A stretch of DNA of 64,000 nt from Pseudomonadales bacterium (lineage in GTDB: Bacteria; Pseudomonadota; Gammaproteobacteria; Pseudomonadales; UBA5518). Location of the stretch: positions 186,001 to 250,000 of the forward strand of contig JACKOP010000001.1 of NCBI GenBank assembly GCA_024234165.1, read 5' to 3'. Below the pieces are notes generated by a model. The model did not search any database. It was not told where the DNA came from and was given only the letters and a program-made list of their open reading frames with translations. Position 1 is the first letter of the stretch. Each line of letters starts with the position of its first letter. Below are positions 51,895 through 59,776 of the stretch, one piece after another. A program made the translations under genes and the position numbers.

Positions 51895-54800
51895 CTAATG
51901 AAAATCCCGCGATACCGTGCGCAGCGTGCCGAGAGCCGCGCTGTGGTCGATCAGCTCGCCGGCAATCACGTGGGCCACGCCGTCCCGGCTTTCCAGCACC
52001 CCCTTGACCAGCAGCAGCCGCGCACGCAGCAAGGCCGTGCGAAAACGCTCCTGGCGGTCACGCCAGACTATGACATTGATATTGCCGGTCTCGTCCTCCA
52101 GGGTCAGAAACAGCACGCCGCTGGCCGTACCGGGGCGCTGACGCCCGGCGACCAGGCCGGCCACACGCACGAAACGGGCTCCGTCCAGCGCTGCCAGTCC
52201 TGCGGCCGTGCGACAGCGCACGAATGGTTCCCGATCACGCAGCATGGCCAACGGATGGCGGCCCAGCGTAAGGCCCTGGCTGCGATAATCCTGTGCGATT
52301 TCCTCTGCTTCGCAAGGCGCCGCCAACAGCACGCCGTCGTCTGCAACCATCTCTGCGGCACATTCGACGGCATCGAACAGCGGACGGGGTTCCTCGATTG
52401 CTGCGGATCGCCAGTGCGCCTGGCGACGATGTCCACCCAGACGTTGCAATGCACCGGCACCGGCGAGCAGCGTCAGCTCGTGGCTCTGCAGTTGCGTTCG
52501 GTGCGCGAGATCGTGCAGGTTGTCGAACGCGTGCTCGTGCCGTGCGGCGACGATGCGCACGGCAGTCGCCTGCGCCAGTCCGTCGATTTGCCGCAGACCC
52601 AGTCGAATCGCAACGGATGAGGAGTGGCTTTCGAGGGTACAGTCCCAGATGCTGCAATCGACATCGATCGGGAGCACGGTGACGCCATGACGGCGTACGT
52701 CCTGTACCAGCTGGGAAGGCGAGTAGAAGCCCATTGGCTGGCTGTTCAGCAGCGCGCAGCACCAGGCAGCAGGGTAATGACACCTGATCCACGCCGAGGC
52801 GTAGGCGAGGAGGGCGAAGCTCGCCGCGTGCGATTCCGGGAAACCGTATTCGCCAAAACCCTTCATCTGCCTGAACAGCCGCTCGGCAAATTCGCGCTGG
52901 TGCCCGCGCGCAAGCATGCCGTCGATCACCTTGCGCTCGAATGTGGCCAGCGCACCGTTGCGCTGCCAGGCCGCCATGGCGCGACGCAACTGATCGGCTT
53001 CACCACCCGAAAAACCCGCCGCGACCATCGCCAGCTTGATCACCTGCTCCTGGAAGATCGGCACGCCGAGCGTGCGCTCGAGCACTTCGCGAACGGCCTC
53101 GTCGGGGTAGCTGACGGGTTCCAGCCCCCGGCGTCGTCGCAGGTAGGGATGCACCATATCGCCCTGGATGGGCCCAGGACGCACGATCGCGACCTCGATC
53201 ACCAGATCGTAGAAAGTGCGTGGTCTGAGGCGTGGCAGCATCGCCATCTGCGCACGCGACTCGATCTGGAACACGCCCACGGTATCGGCGCGTCTGATCA
53301 TCGCGTAGGTTGCGGGGTCCTCGTGCGGGATCGACTGCATGTCGAGTTCGACGCCATGCGCGGCGCTGATCAGTGCGAAACTGCGACGCAGTGCGCTCAG
53401 TATCCCGAGCGCGAGGATATCCACCTTCAGCAGCCCCAGCGCTTCGATGTCATCCTTGTCCCACTGGATCACGGTGCGTCCTGGCATCGCGGCGTTTTCC
53501 ACCGGCACCAGTGCGGCCAGCAGGCCACGCGCGATGATGAAGCCACCGACATGCTGCGACAGATGGCGCGGAAAGCCGAGGATCTGGTTCACCAGCGACA
53601 GCAACTTCTCTGCAATTGCAGTCGCAGCGTCCAGATTCTCTTCGGTGAAACGACGGGCGAGTTCCTCGCGACAGTCCCACCATGACAGCGATTTCGCCAG
53701 CCGATCGACGAACAGCGGGTCCAGCCCCAGCGCCCTGCCGACGTCACGCACCGCGCTGCGCGGGCGATAGCGGATCAGCGTTGCCGCCAGTGCCGCACGC
53801 TCGCGCGAGTATTTGCGGTAGATGTACTGAATGACTTCCTCGCGCCGTTCGTGTTCGAAATCGACATCGATATCGGGTGGTTCGTTGCGCTCACGTGAAA
53901 TGAAGCGTTCGAACAGCACCGCAATGCGGTCGGGGTCCACTTCCGTGATGAACAGGCAATAACAGACCGCCGAATTGGCAGCTGAACCACGCCCCTGACA
54001 GAGGATGCCGTTGCTGCGCGCAAACTGCACGATGTCGTGTACGGTCAGGAAATAGTGCTCGTAGCCGAGTTCGGCGATCAGGACGAGCTCCTTGTCCAGC
54101 AGCGCGCGCACCCGTTGCGGTACTCCGGCGGGCCAGCGTCGTTGCGCGCCGGCATCCACCAGTTGCGCCAGCCAGCCCGTAGCCGTGATACCAGGCGGCA
54201 CCACCTCGGCCGGGTATTCGTAACGCAGTTCGCTCAGCGAAAAACTGCAGCGACTGGCAATGAGCAATGTTTCAGCGAGCAGCGCAGGCGGATAGATGCG
54301 ACGCAATCGTGCCAGCGGCCGCAGATGACGTTCCGCATTGGGCTCAAGTCGCGTGCCGAGCTGCTGCACCGGCTCTCCAAGCCGGATTGCACACAGCGTA
54401 TCGGCCAGAGCCTTGCGTTCAGCCACATGCATCAACACGCCACCGCAGGCGACCATCCGCAGCGCCAGGCGCCGTGCAATGCCGCACAGTCGCTGGTAAT
54501 GCGCCTGGTCATCGGCACCGAGCAGCAACTCGACTCCCAGCCAGAGCCGGTCTGTGAATACGTTGCGCAATGCCTCGCCACAGGCCGCGAGCCCGTCTTC
54601 GGCACCACTACCCGGAAGCCAGATCGCGAGACAGCAATGGATCACCTGTTCGATATCGTGCAAGCCCAGCGTGTACTCACCCTTCGGACTGCGACGGCGC
54701 GCCAGCGTGATCAGGCCGGACAGCTCGGCATACGCCGCGCGATCCGGCGCAAGCAACACCAGCAGACAATCGGAATCCAGCCGGAACTCGGCACCGACGA

Positions 54801-54984
54801 TCAGGTGCAGGCCATGCATACGTGCTGCCACATGCGCCTTGACGACGCCTGCCAGCGAACATTCGTCGGTCAGTGCCAGCGCGCGATAACCTTCGTGTGC
54901 GGCCTGTGCCACCAGCTCGGCCGGGTGCGAAGCACCACGCAGAAAACTGAAATTGCTGAGACAGTGCAACTCGGCGTAGCCCAT
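51895..54984 (-). CDS. dnaE2: Error-prone DNA polymerase, DnaE2-type C-family subunit
   Basis: A 1029-aa polymerase of the DnaE2/ImuC branch used in mutagenic damage tolerance. It has an N-terminal PHP domain (YAELHCLSNFSFLRGASHP, ALALTDECSLAGVVKAH), polymerase motifs GRGSAANSAVCYCLFITEVDP and PDIDVDFEHERREEVIQYI (catalytic Asp residues, near 370), FQIESRAQMAMLPRLRP, a helix-hairpin-helix region and a C-terminal OB domain (VLFLTLEDETGNINVIVW). It is about 130 residues shorter than replicative DnaE, as usual for DnaE2. The ATG at 54984 is preceded by TTGAGG, and a LexA box lies 15 bp upstream. No imuA or imuB is adjacent, although they commonly are. Confidence 0.93.
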   Translation of the reverse strand: MGYAELHCLSNFSFLRGASHPAELVAQAAHEGYRALALTDECSLAGVVKAHVAARMHGLHLIVGAEFRLDSDCLLVLLAPDRAAYAELSGLITLARRRSPKGEYTLGLHDIEQVIHCCLAIWLPGSGAEDGLAACGEALRNVFTDRLWLGVELLLGADDQAHYQRLCGIARRLALRMVACGGVLMHVAERKALADTLCAIRLGEPVQQLGTRLEPNAERHLRPLARLRRIYPPALLAETLLIASRCSFSLSELRYEYPAEVVPPGITATGWLAQLVDAGAQRRWPAGVPQRVRALLDKELVLIAELGYEHYFLTVHDIVQFARSNGILCQGRGSAANSAVCYCLFITEVDPDRIAVLFERFISRERNEPPDIDVDFEHERREEVIQYIYRKYSRERAALAATLIRYRPRSAVRDVGRALGLDPLFVDRLAKSLSWWDCREELARRFTEENLDAATAIAEKLLSLVNQILGFPRHLSQHVGGFIIARGLLAALVPVENAAMPGRTVIQWDKDDIEALGLLKVDILALGILSALRRSFALISAAHGVELDMQSIPHEDPATYAMIRRADTVGVFQIESRAQMAMLPRLRPRTFYDLVIEVAIVRPGPIQGDMVHPYLRRRRGLEPVSYPDEAVREVLERTLGVPIFQEQVIKLAMVAAGFSGGEADQLRRAMAAWQRNGALATFERKVIDGMLARGHQREFAERLFRQMKGFGEYGFPESHAASFALLAYASAWIRCHYPAAWCCALLNSQPMGFYSPSQLVQDVRRHGVTVLPIDVDCSIWDCTLESHSSSVAIRLGLRQIDGLAQATAVRIVAARHEHAFDNLHDLAHRTQLQSHELTLLAGAGALQRLGGHRRQAHWRSAAIEEPRPLFDAVECAAEMVADDGVLLAAPCEAEEIAQDYRSQGLTLGRHPLAMLRDREPFVRCRTAAGLAALDGARFVRVAGLVAGRQRPGTASGVLFLTLEDETGNINVIVWRDRQERFRTALLRARLLLVKGVLESRDGVAHVIAGELIDHSAALGTLRTVSRDFH

Positions 54985-54999
54985 AAGCCTCAACCCATG

Positions 55000-55019
55000 T
55001 ACTGTTTGTTTGTACAGTA
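55000..55019 (-). promoter_or_regulatory. LexA (SOS) box upstream of dnaE2
   Basis: The 20-bp element has the core CTGT-N8-ACAG with the flanking TA on both sides of the E. coli/gammaproteobacterial consensus (TACTGT...ACAGTA). It sits 15 bp upstream of the dnaE2 ATG and 64 bp upstream of the divergent ycgN-like gene, so dnaE2 should be induced by DNA damage; the neighbour might be affected too. Confidence 0.85.
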
Positions 55020-55083
55020 TACAGGCTCTGCAGGGTTTGCCCGGTTAACATGCACCACACTGCCCACAACCGGCACTGCCGCA

Positions 55084-55533
55084 ATGAACCGATCCACTGC
55101 ACCGTTCTGGAAGACCACTCCGCTGGAGCGCATGAGCCGTGCGCAATGGGAATCCGTGTGCGATGGCTGCGGCCTGTGCTGCCTGCAGAAACTCGAGGAC
55201 GAGCACACCGAACGCATCTACTACACGAACGTGGCCTGCCGTTTGCTCGATCCCCAAACCTGTCGTTGCAGCGACTACGCTCACCGCCGCCTGCGTGTCT
55301 CGGACTGCATCGAGCTGACACCACAGACGATCAGCGATTACCGCTGGCTTCCAGAAACCTGCAGCTACCGTCTGCTGGCCGAAGGAAAGGAGCTGCCGGA
55401 CTGGCACCATCTGGTGTGCAACGACCGCGATGCGGTACATCGCGCAGGGATATCGTACGCCGGACGCATGATCAGCGAAGACGAGGTGCACGAGGAAGAC
55501 TGGGAGGATCACATCATCTTCCGCATCGGCTGA
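55084..55533 (+). CDS. YcgN/UPF0260 family Fe-S/zinc cysteine-cluster protein
   Basis: A 149-aa protein of the YcgN family with the clustered cysteines CDGCGLCCLQKLED, then CRLLDPQTCRCSDYAHRRLRVSDC, typical of the YkgJ/UPF0260 metal-binding fold. The C-terminal WHHLVCNDRDAVHRAGISYAGR is also a family signature. The function is unknown. The frame is open far upstream, antisense to dnaE2, but the ATG at 55084 starts the conserved sequence. It is divergent from dnaE2 and shares the LexA-box region. Confidence 0.88.
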   Translation: MNRSTAPFWKTTPLERMSRAQWESVCDGCGLCCLQKLEDEHTERIYYTNVACRLLDPQTCRCSDYAHRRLRVSDCIELTPQTISDYRWLPETCSYRLLAEGKELPDWHHLVCNDRDAVHRAGISYAGRMISEDEVHEEDWEDHIIFRIG

Positions 55534-55570
55534 TGCTGTCTTGCCTCCCAATTCCGCTGGACCCGCTTGA

Positions 55571-55597
55571 CCCGGTTTTGTGAGAGACCGAACCGGG
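55571..55597. repeat. Inverted repeat at the border of the accessory islet
   Basis: The arms CCCGGTT (55571-55577) and AACCGGG (55591-55597) form a 7-bp stem with a 13-base loop, and a further AACCGG/CCGGTT pair overlaps it (to 55611). There is no T-run. It could terminate the ycgN transcript or mark the edge of a mobile fragment, since the integrase stub ends at 55612. Confidence 0.35.
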
Positions 55598-55611
55598 CCG
55601 TGTTTGGCCGG

Positions 55612-55905
55612 TTACAGTCGATCCGGGCAGCGATCGAAGTGTGCGGCTACCCGGCGCAGCGCTCGTGCGTAACCATCGATCGTCTTCGGTGCCTTGCCTT
55701 GGAGCTTCAATGCTCTAAGATGCTTCGCGTACAGTGCGTCAAACGTCAAAACGGATTTGCTTCGATGAATCCATGTCGCTTCTCCTTCGGTGATGCACAC
55801 TTGGGTCTGGGCATGCTGGAGAAGTTTTCCGGTTTTGGCGTCTCGTTCTTCTTGTCTTGTTCCTGCCGCGAAGCGGCTTCGTTCAACTAAGGCGTTAGGC
55901 GGCAA
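55612..55905 (-). pseudogene. Truncated tyrosine recombinase (phage-integrase N-terminal domain)
   Basis: The last 45 residues before the stop (LTFDALYAKHLRALKLQG, then TIDGYARALRRVAAHF) match the SAM-like core-binding domain of integrases that accompany IS91-type elements. The stop comes right after the PDRL sequence that normally leads into the catalytic domain, and no catalytic Arg/His/Tyr segment follows, so this is a remnant. The first 50 residues look unrelated and read through an attC-like sequence. Codon use is less GC-rich than in the flanking genes. Confidence 0.65.
55865..55900 (+). other. attC-like integron half-site
   Basis: An imperfect palindrome (GCCGCGAAGCGGC, 55865-55877) is followed by TTCAACTAAGGC and the core-like GTTAGGC (55894-55900). 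This is very like the 3' half of classical attC (59-base) elements such as that of aadA. I see no matching RYYYAAC on the other side, so it is incomplete. A small gene (amphi-Trp) starts 39 bases after the core, as in a gene cassette. Confidence 0.35.
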
Positions 55906-55938
55906 AGAATCCGAACAGCAACTTCCAGGAGCCCTGCC

Positions 55939-56163
55939 ATGACAGCGAAACGCAAGCGAGACATCGAGAAGAGTTACCCGAGGGCTGCGTTCGCAGCCAA
56001 GCTACGCCGTTTTGCGGATGCCATCGAAAATGGCGAGCGATTTTCCATTCAGATCGCGGGCGAGCGAATCGTCGTTCCTGCAAAAGCCCGCTTCAATATT
56101 GAGCATGAGCGGTCTGCGGAAGAGGAGGAAATCGAGTTCCAGATCAAGTGGGGCAAGGAGTGA
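55939..56163 (+). CDS. Amphi-Trp domain-containing protein
   Basis: A 74-aa cytoplasmic protein. It begins with basic residues, then KSYPRAAFAAKLRRFADAIENGERFSIQIAGERIVVPAKARFNIEHERSAEEEEIEFQIKW, the pattern of the amphi-Trp domain (also seen in halophile proteins), whose function is unknown. The ATG follows CCAGGAG. It lies just after the attC-like sequence and may have arrived as a cassette; no downstream attC is visible. Confidence 0.75.
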   Translation: MTAKRKRDIEKSYPRAAFAAKLRRFADAIENGERFSIQIAGERIVVPAKARFNIEHERSAEEEEIEFQIKWGKE

Positions 56164-56197
56164 GCATCACCCCACGGTCAAGGAAAAAATGAGACGG

Positions 56198-56434
56198 CTA
56201 TTTCAATGCTTCAATTCCAGCGCCAAAGTTGATATGGAACACTGCTCCACCCATGACGAGGGCCGGCACGGACTTGACACCAGCAGACTCCGCTTCTTTC
56301 AGGCGCGATTTGTCGCTGCCCAGGTGGACAATCTCAACGTCGTACTTTGCAGGGTCAAGTGCGTTGGCTACGTTCTGCTCAGCAGCAACGCATACGGGGC
56401 ATCCGGCATGGTAGAAAATGGCTTTGGCCTTCAT
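56198..56434 (-). CDS. Small thioredoxin/glutaredoxin-fold protein with CPVC motif
   Basis: A 78-aa thioredoxin-like protein with the redox motif GCPVC (Cys12, Cys15) after the first strand (KAKAIFYHA) and a cis-Pro motif SVPALVMGG. It is shorter than glutaredoxins but complete. The ATG at 56434 has an AGGAGAAAT ribosome site; an upstream ATG at 56512 lacks support. It is divergent from an HxlR-type gene, which probably controls it in response to thiol or electrophile stress (inference from context). Confidence 0.78.
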   Translation of the reverse strand: MKAKAIFYHAGCPVCVAAEQNVANALDPAKYDVEIVHLGSDKSRLKEAESAGVKSVPALVMGGAVFHINFGAGIEALK

Positions 56435-56526
56435 GACATTTCTCCTGGGTTCGTTAGCACCACCGGCACACCTGCATGCTAGGAACAACGCCGGCCCGCG
56501 CATAGCAGGCACTTCCTGGTGCCCCG

Positions 56527-56544
56527 GTAACCTTTTGGTGTAAC
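56527..56544. promoter_or_regulatory. Possible HxlR operator: direct repeat of GTAAC
   Basis: Two GTAAC motifs (56527-56531 and 56540-56544) are spaced 13 bp apart in the divergent promoter region between the thioredoxin-like gene and the HxlR gene. HxlR-type regulators often bind short repeats in such regions. The match is suggestive only. Confidence 0.3.
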
Positions 56545-56569
56545 TTGTGGAAAACAGAGGAAATAAAAA

Positions 56570-56884
56570 ATGTCACCCCCGGTGAAATCTGCCTATGCGC
56601 AACTTGAAGATGTGGTTGGCTGCAAGTGGTCTGTCTCGGTTCTGCGTGCCATCTCTGACGGAATTTCGCGCCCTGGAGCATTGGAGCGTCACGTACAAGG
56701 CATTTCAACAAAGGTTCTGTCTGAACGGCTACGCAAGCTGACTACTTATGGTTTGCTGGCCAAACATGTTTATGCGGAGGTACCACCCAGGACCGAGTAT
56801 TCTCTGACCCAGAATGGCCAGAAGTTGGTTGGCATCATTGAACAGCTAAAGCTCTTGGATGACGAAATCAATTGCGCCGGATAA
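56570..56884 (+). CDS. HxlR-family winged-helix transcriptional regulator
   Basis: A 104-aa MarR-like regulator with the HxlR pattern: GCKWSVSVLRAISDGISRPGALER, STKVLSERLRKLTTYGLLAKHVYAEVPPRTEYSLTQNGQKL. The ATG is preceded by AGAGGAAAT. It is divergent from the thioredoxin-like gene. The classic sensor Cys near the N terminus (as in HypR or QorR) is absent at the usual place; Cys sits in GCKW, as in several redox-sensing members. Confidence 0.88.
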   Translation: MSPPVKSAYAQLEDVVGCKWSVSVLRAISDGISRPGALERHVQGISTKVLSERLRKLTTYGLLAKHVYAEVPPRTEYSLTQNGQKLVGIIEQLKLLDDEINCAG

Positions 56885-56924
56885 GGTGCTCCAGCGGACC
56901 CCAAAAAGCGGCGCCGCTGAACCC

Positions 56925-57232
56925 GCGGCAGGGAGTGCGAGCCAAGGTGGCAAAGAAATTCAAGGCGACGACGAAATCGAAGCACGGTTTGCCGGTGACG
57001 CCGACCGTGTTCGCCAAGACTTCGACGCTTCGGTGCCGAACGAGAAGTGAGTCGGCGATATAACCTATCAGTGGACCAATGAGGGCTGGCTGTACCTGGC
57101 GGTGGTGATCGACCTGTATGCGCGTCTGGTTATCGGCTGGGCGATGGCCGAACGCATGAGACTGTGGACCTGGCATGCGATGCGCTCCGGATAGCGCTGT
57201 GGCGTCGAAGGAAACCACGTCGTGGAAGAGTC
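56925..57232 (+). mobile_element. Degraded IS3-family transposase (OrfB) remnant
   Basis: Across three frames the region still reads as an IS3-family DDE transposase: AKKFKATTKSKHGLPVTP, then after a frameshift DFDASVPNEK, a TGA where Trp is expected, and VGDITYQWTNEGWLYLAVVIDLYARLVIGWAMAERM, then DALRIALWRRRKP in a third frame. The remainder of the catalytic domain is missing, and no terminal inverted repeats are seen. The region between the HxlR gene and the GFA fragment holds nothing else. Confidence 0.8.
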
Positions 57233-57607
57233 GAGCATGAAATCGAGCCGCCCTTCAAAGGCTTCCAATTTTGCCATTGCTCAAGGTGCAGAAAATCCAC
57301 TGGCAGCGTGCATTCCGCAAACGTATTTGTTCCTGTTCCACAGTTCCATTGGGTAAAAGGTGCGGAGCATGTCGGAAAACATGCTTTTCCTCAGACAAGG
57401 TATTTGACCACGGCGTTCTGCAAGAAATGCGGCTCATCATTGCCATGGGAAGTGAAGGACGATAAAAATATGGTAGTTCCAGCAGGTACACTGGACGAAG
57501 ATCCAGGAATAAGGCATGAACAGAACATATTCTGGGGTTCAAGAGCTTCTTGGTGTGTGGAAACCAGTGAATTGCCAAAGCATGAAGAATTGCCAGTGAA
57601 GAAATGA
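57233..57607 (+). pseudogene. N-terminally truncated GFA (glutathione-dependent formaldehyde-activating/CENP-V) domain protein
   Basis: The frame encodes FCHCSRCRKSTGSVHSANVFVP, TAFCKKCGSSLPW and ASWCVETSELPKHEELP, the zinc motifs and C terminus of GFA proteins. The usual N-terminal CxCG zinc pair is absent, because the preceding about 23 codons of the open frame derive from the IS3 remnant. An ATG exists at 57164 inside the IS sequence, so a chimeric protein of 147 aa could be made, but it lacks zinc ligands and is probably inactive. Its base composition is clearly lower in GC than the chromosome around it. Confidence 0.72.
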
Positions 57608-57619
57608 CTGCTAGTCGGC

Positions 57620-58168
57620 ATGACAAGAACCTCTGCACTCATTCGATTCGGCGTCGTGGTGCTCACGGCAATGTTCTTGTTGGGCTGGTGGATGTATGGG
57701 AACGACTTCCGCGGCGACACCCAGGCGCATCGAATTCAACTGGACGTCGACCAGGTCAGAGGCGCAAGCAAAGACGACGTCACGGAAGTTCGGCTCCACC
57801 CGGTACTGCGCGGATACCAGCTGGTGCTGCTTCCTCGGCTATCGGTCGGCACACAGGTGACCATCTATGCATCGGTTGCGGAGTTCGGCTTCCGCCGCCT
57901 CGGTGGTGGCTGGATCTTCCGTGGGGAGCCGTTTCTTGGCCGGCATGCTGTTCCGGCGTCCGTCCTGGCGGTGAAATCGAGCAATCCGGGCAGTCTTGAA
58001 GCACAGCTCGAATTCACACCGGGTTTGCCCACTCGCAACCGGATCATGCTGCGTGCCGTTCGCCCCGGCATGAGCCGTATCTCGCTCAGTGTGCTCAAGC
58101 TCGATTCAGCATTCAAACCGACCGCAAGTGAGCCGGTATCAGACTCGCTGGAGATCACCGTCCAATGA
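57620..58168 (+). CDS. Hypothetical membrane-anchored protein
   Basis: A 182-aa protein not assigned to a family. One N-terminal helix (LIRFGVVVLTAMFLLGWWMYG) acts as anchor or signal; the rest is beta-rich and soluble, with PGMSRISLSVLKLDSAF near the end resembling an immunoglobulin-like or DUF-type strand pattern. Base use is again GC-rich, like the core genome. It precedes the DUF1254 gene by 165 bp on the same strand. Confidence 0.55.
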   Translation: MTRTSALIRFGVVVLTAMFLLGWWMYGNDFRGDTQAHRIQLDVDQVRGASKDDVTEVRLHPVLRGYQLVLLPRLSVGTQVTIYASVAEFGFRRLGGGWIFRGEPFLGRHAVPASVLAVKSSNPGSLEAQLEFTPGLPTRNRIMLRAVRPGMSRISLSVLKLDSAFKPTASEPVSDSLEITVQ

Positions 58169-58333
58169 GTGTCGTCGACAGGAAGGCCGGCGACAGACCA
58201 CTGCGTCTGTGTCAACATTCCACTGCACCTGAACGCCATCCCACAACGCTGACTCATTCTTCCAGAGACCATGTGGTGCTGCGGTGCGCAGCACTGAAGA
58301 TCCAGATTCCAGACAGCATATAAGGAAAACGCC

Positions 58334-59725
58334 ATGCGACACTGCCACGCCGTCCTGATCAGCATCCTGCTGTCACTGTGCGGGAGTACCGTAATGGCGG
58401 ACACACCCACTCAGGTCCGCAAGGATCCGCAGGCCATCATCGCCCACCGTCAGGAAGCGCTTGCCTATGCGACGGGGTTGCAAGCCTATCTGTACGGTTA
58501 TCCGGTCATCGACTATCTGCGCGTGATGCGCGAACAGATCAACAAAGGTCTGGACCCCAACGGGGTGTATGCGCCGATCAACCAGGTTGCCTTTCAGGAG
58601 AACCTCGAGCGCCCCGGCGGCATGTTCGCCGGACGCGGGCCGAATACCAGCACGCTGTATTTCAATGGCTGGCTGGATGTGTCGGAGAAACCACTGCTGG
58701 TCGATGTGCCGGACACTGCCGGACGCTATTACGTGCTGACCTGGACGGATCTGTACTCCGAGGTACAACACACCGGACGGCGCACCACCGGCACGGGTGC
58801 CCAACGCCTGCTGGTGGCAGGGCCCGAGTGGCAGGGCGAGGTGCCTGCAGGTACCCACCTGGTGCGATTGAAGACGCGTTATGGCTATCTGCTGGGCCGG
58901 GTGCTGGTGAATGGCGCTGACGATCTGCCGGCTGCCCGTGCCGTGATGCACGGCATCCGTCTCGACGGCGTGCAGCGTGAATCCACCAGCTACGTGCTTC
59001 CGGACAAATCGGCACTGACCTCGCTGGCGTTCTTCGAGCACCTCAACCACTTTCTGCGCAGCAATCCGCGCCGGCCGGAGGAGGCGCTGCTGATGGCGCA
59101 GATGAATCAGGTTGGCATCGGGCCATCCGTGGAACTGCATATTGAGCGCTTGCCGGAAGCCTTGCGACGCGGCCTGCAGCGAGCGCTGGAAGACGGCCAT
59201 CGGATCCTGGCCGATTCAGCGTTGGCGGCTCCGTCCATCGTGGGCTGGAGCAAACCATCCAACGAGGTTTACGGTGAGTACGGTTTCGATTACCTGCGCC
59301 GGGCCATCGTGGAATTTCACGGCTTTCTGGGCAATCGACCCGAAGAAACCATCTATCTGTCGACCCTGACCGACGCCGATGGGCGTCCGCTGCGCGGCAA
59401 TCATCGCTATGAGATCGTGTTTCCGGCGGGGCAGTTGCCACCCGCCAATGCTTTCTGGGCACTCAATGTCTACGACGCCAGCACGGTGGACCTGATTCCC
59501 AACGCCATCGACCGCTACGCGATCACCGACCGTATGTCCGATCTCGTCTACCGCAAGGATGGAGCGCTGGTAATACGTTTGCAGCGGACTCCGCCGGAAG
59601 AGAAGAACGTCAACTGGTTGCCGGTCACCGATGCCCCGTTGTTCCTGACGCTGCGCTTCTTCGAGCCAGCACAGTCCGTGCTGGACGGAACGTACGAGCC
59701 GCCACCGTTGCGACGGCTCGAGTGA
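58334..59725 (+). CDS. DUF1254/DUF1214 domain-containing exported protein
   Basis: A 463-aa protein with a signal peptide (AVLISILLSLCGSTVMADT). DUF1254 comes first (ATGLQAYLYGYPVIDYLRVM, GRGPNTSTLYFNGWLDVSEKPLLVDVPDTAGRYYVLTWTDLYSEV), then DUF1214 (IVEFHGFLGNRPEETIYLSTLTDADGRPLRGNHRYEIVFPAGQLPPANAFWALNVYD), the usual tandem pair. The family is widespread and of unknown biochemical role. The start has an AAGGAAAA site. Confidence 0.88.
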   Translation: MRHCHAVLISILLSLCGSTVMADTPTQVRKDPQAIIAHRQEALAYATGLQAYLYGYPVIDYLRVMREQINKGLDPNGVYAPINQVAFQENLERPGGMFAGRGPNTSTLYFNGWLDVSEKPLLVDVPDTAGRYYVLTWTDLYSEVQHTGRRTTGTGAQRLLVAGPEWQGEVPAGTHLVRLKTRYGYLLGRVLVNGADDLPAARAVMHGIRLDGVQRESTSYVLPDKSALTSLAFFEHLNHFLRSNPRRPEEALLMAQMNQVGIGPSVELHIERLPEALRRGLQRALEDGHRILADSALAAPSIVGWSKPSNEVYGEYGFDYLRRAIVEFHGFLGNRPEETIYLSTLTDADGRPLRGNHRYEIVFPAGQLPPANAFWALNVYDASTVDLIPNAIDRYAITDRMSDLVYRKDGALVIRLQRTPPEEKNVNWLPVTDAPLFLTLRFFEPAQSVLDGTYEPPPLRRLE

Positions 59726-59776
59726 GGGTAATCATTGACCCACGAAGGTTCTGAACACACCGCGTAGACGCAGAGC

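Noticed and set aside
55534..57610. A complete integron or active insertion sequence
   Set aside because: The integrase lacks its catalytic half, only half an attC-like site is visible, the IS3 transposase has a frameshift and a stop, and no terminal inverted repeats were found.
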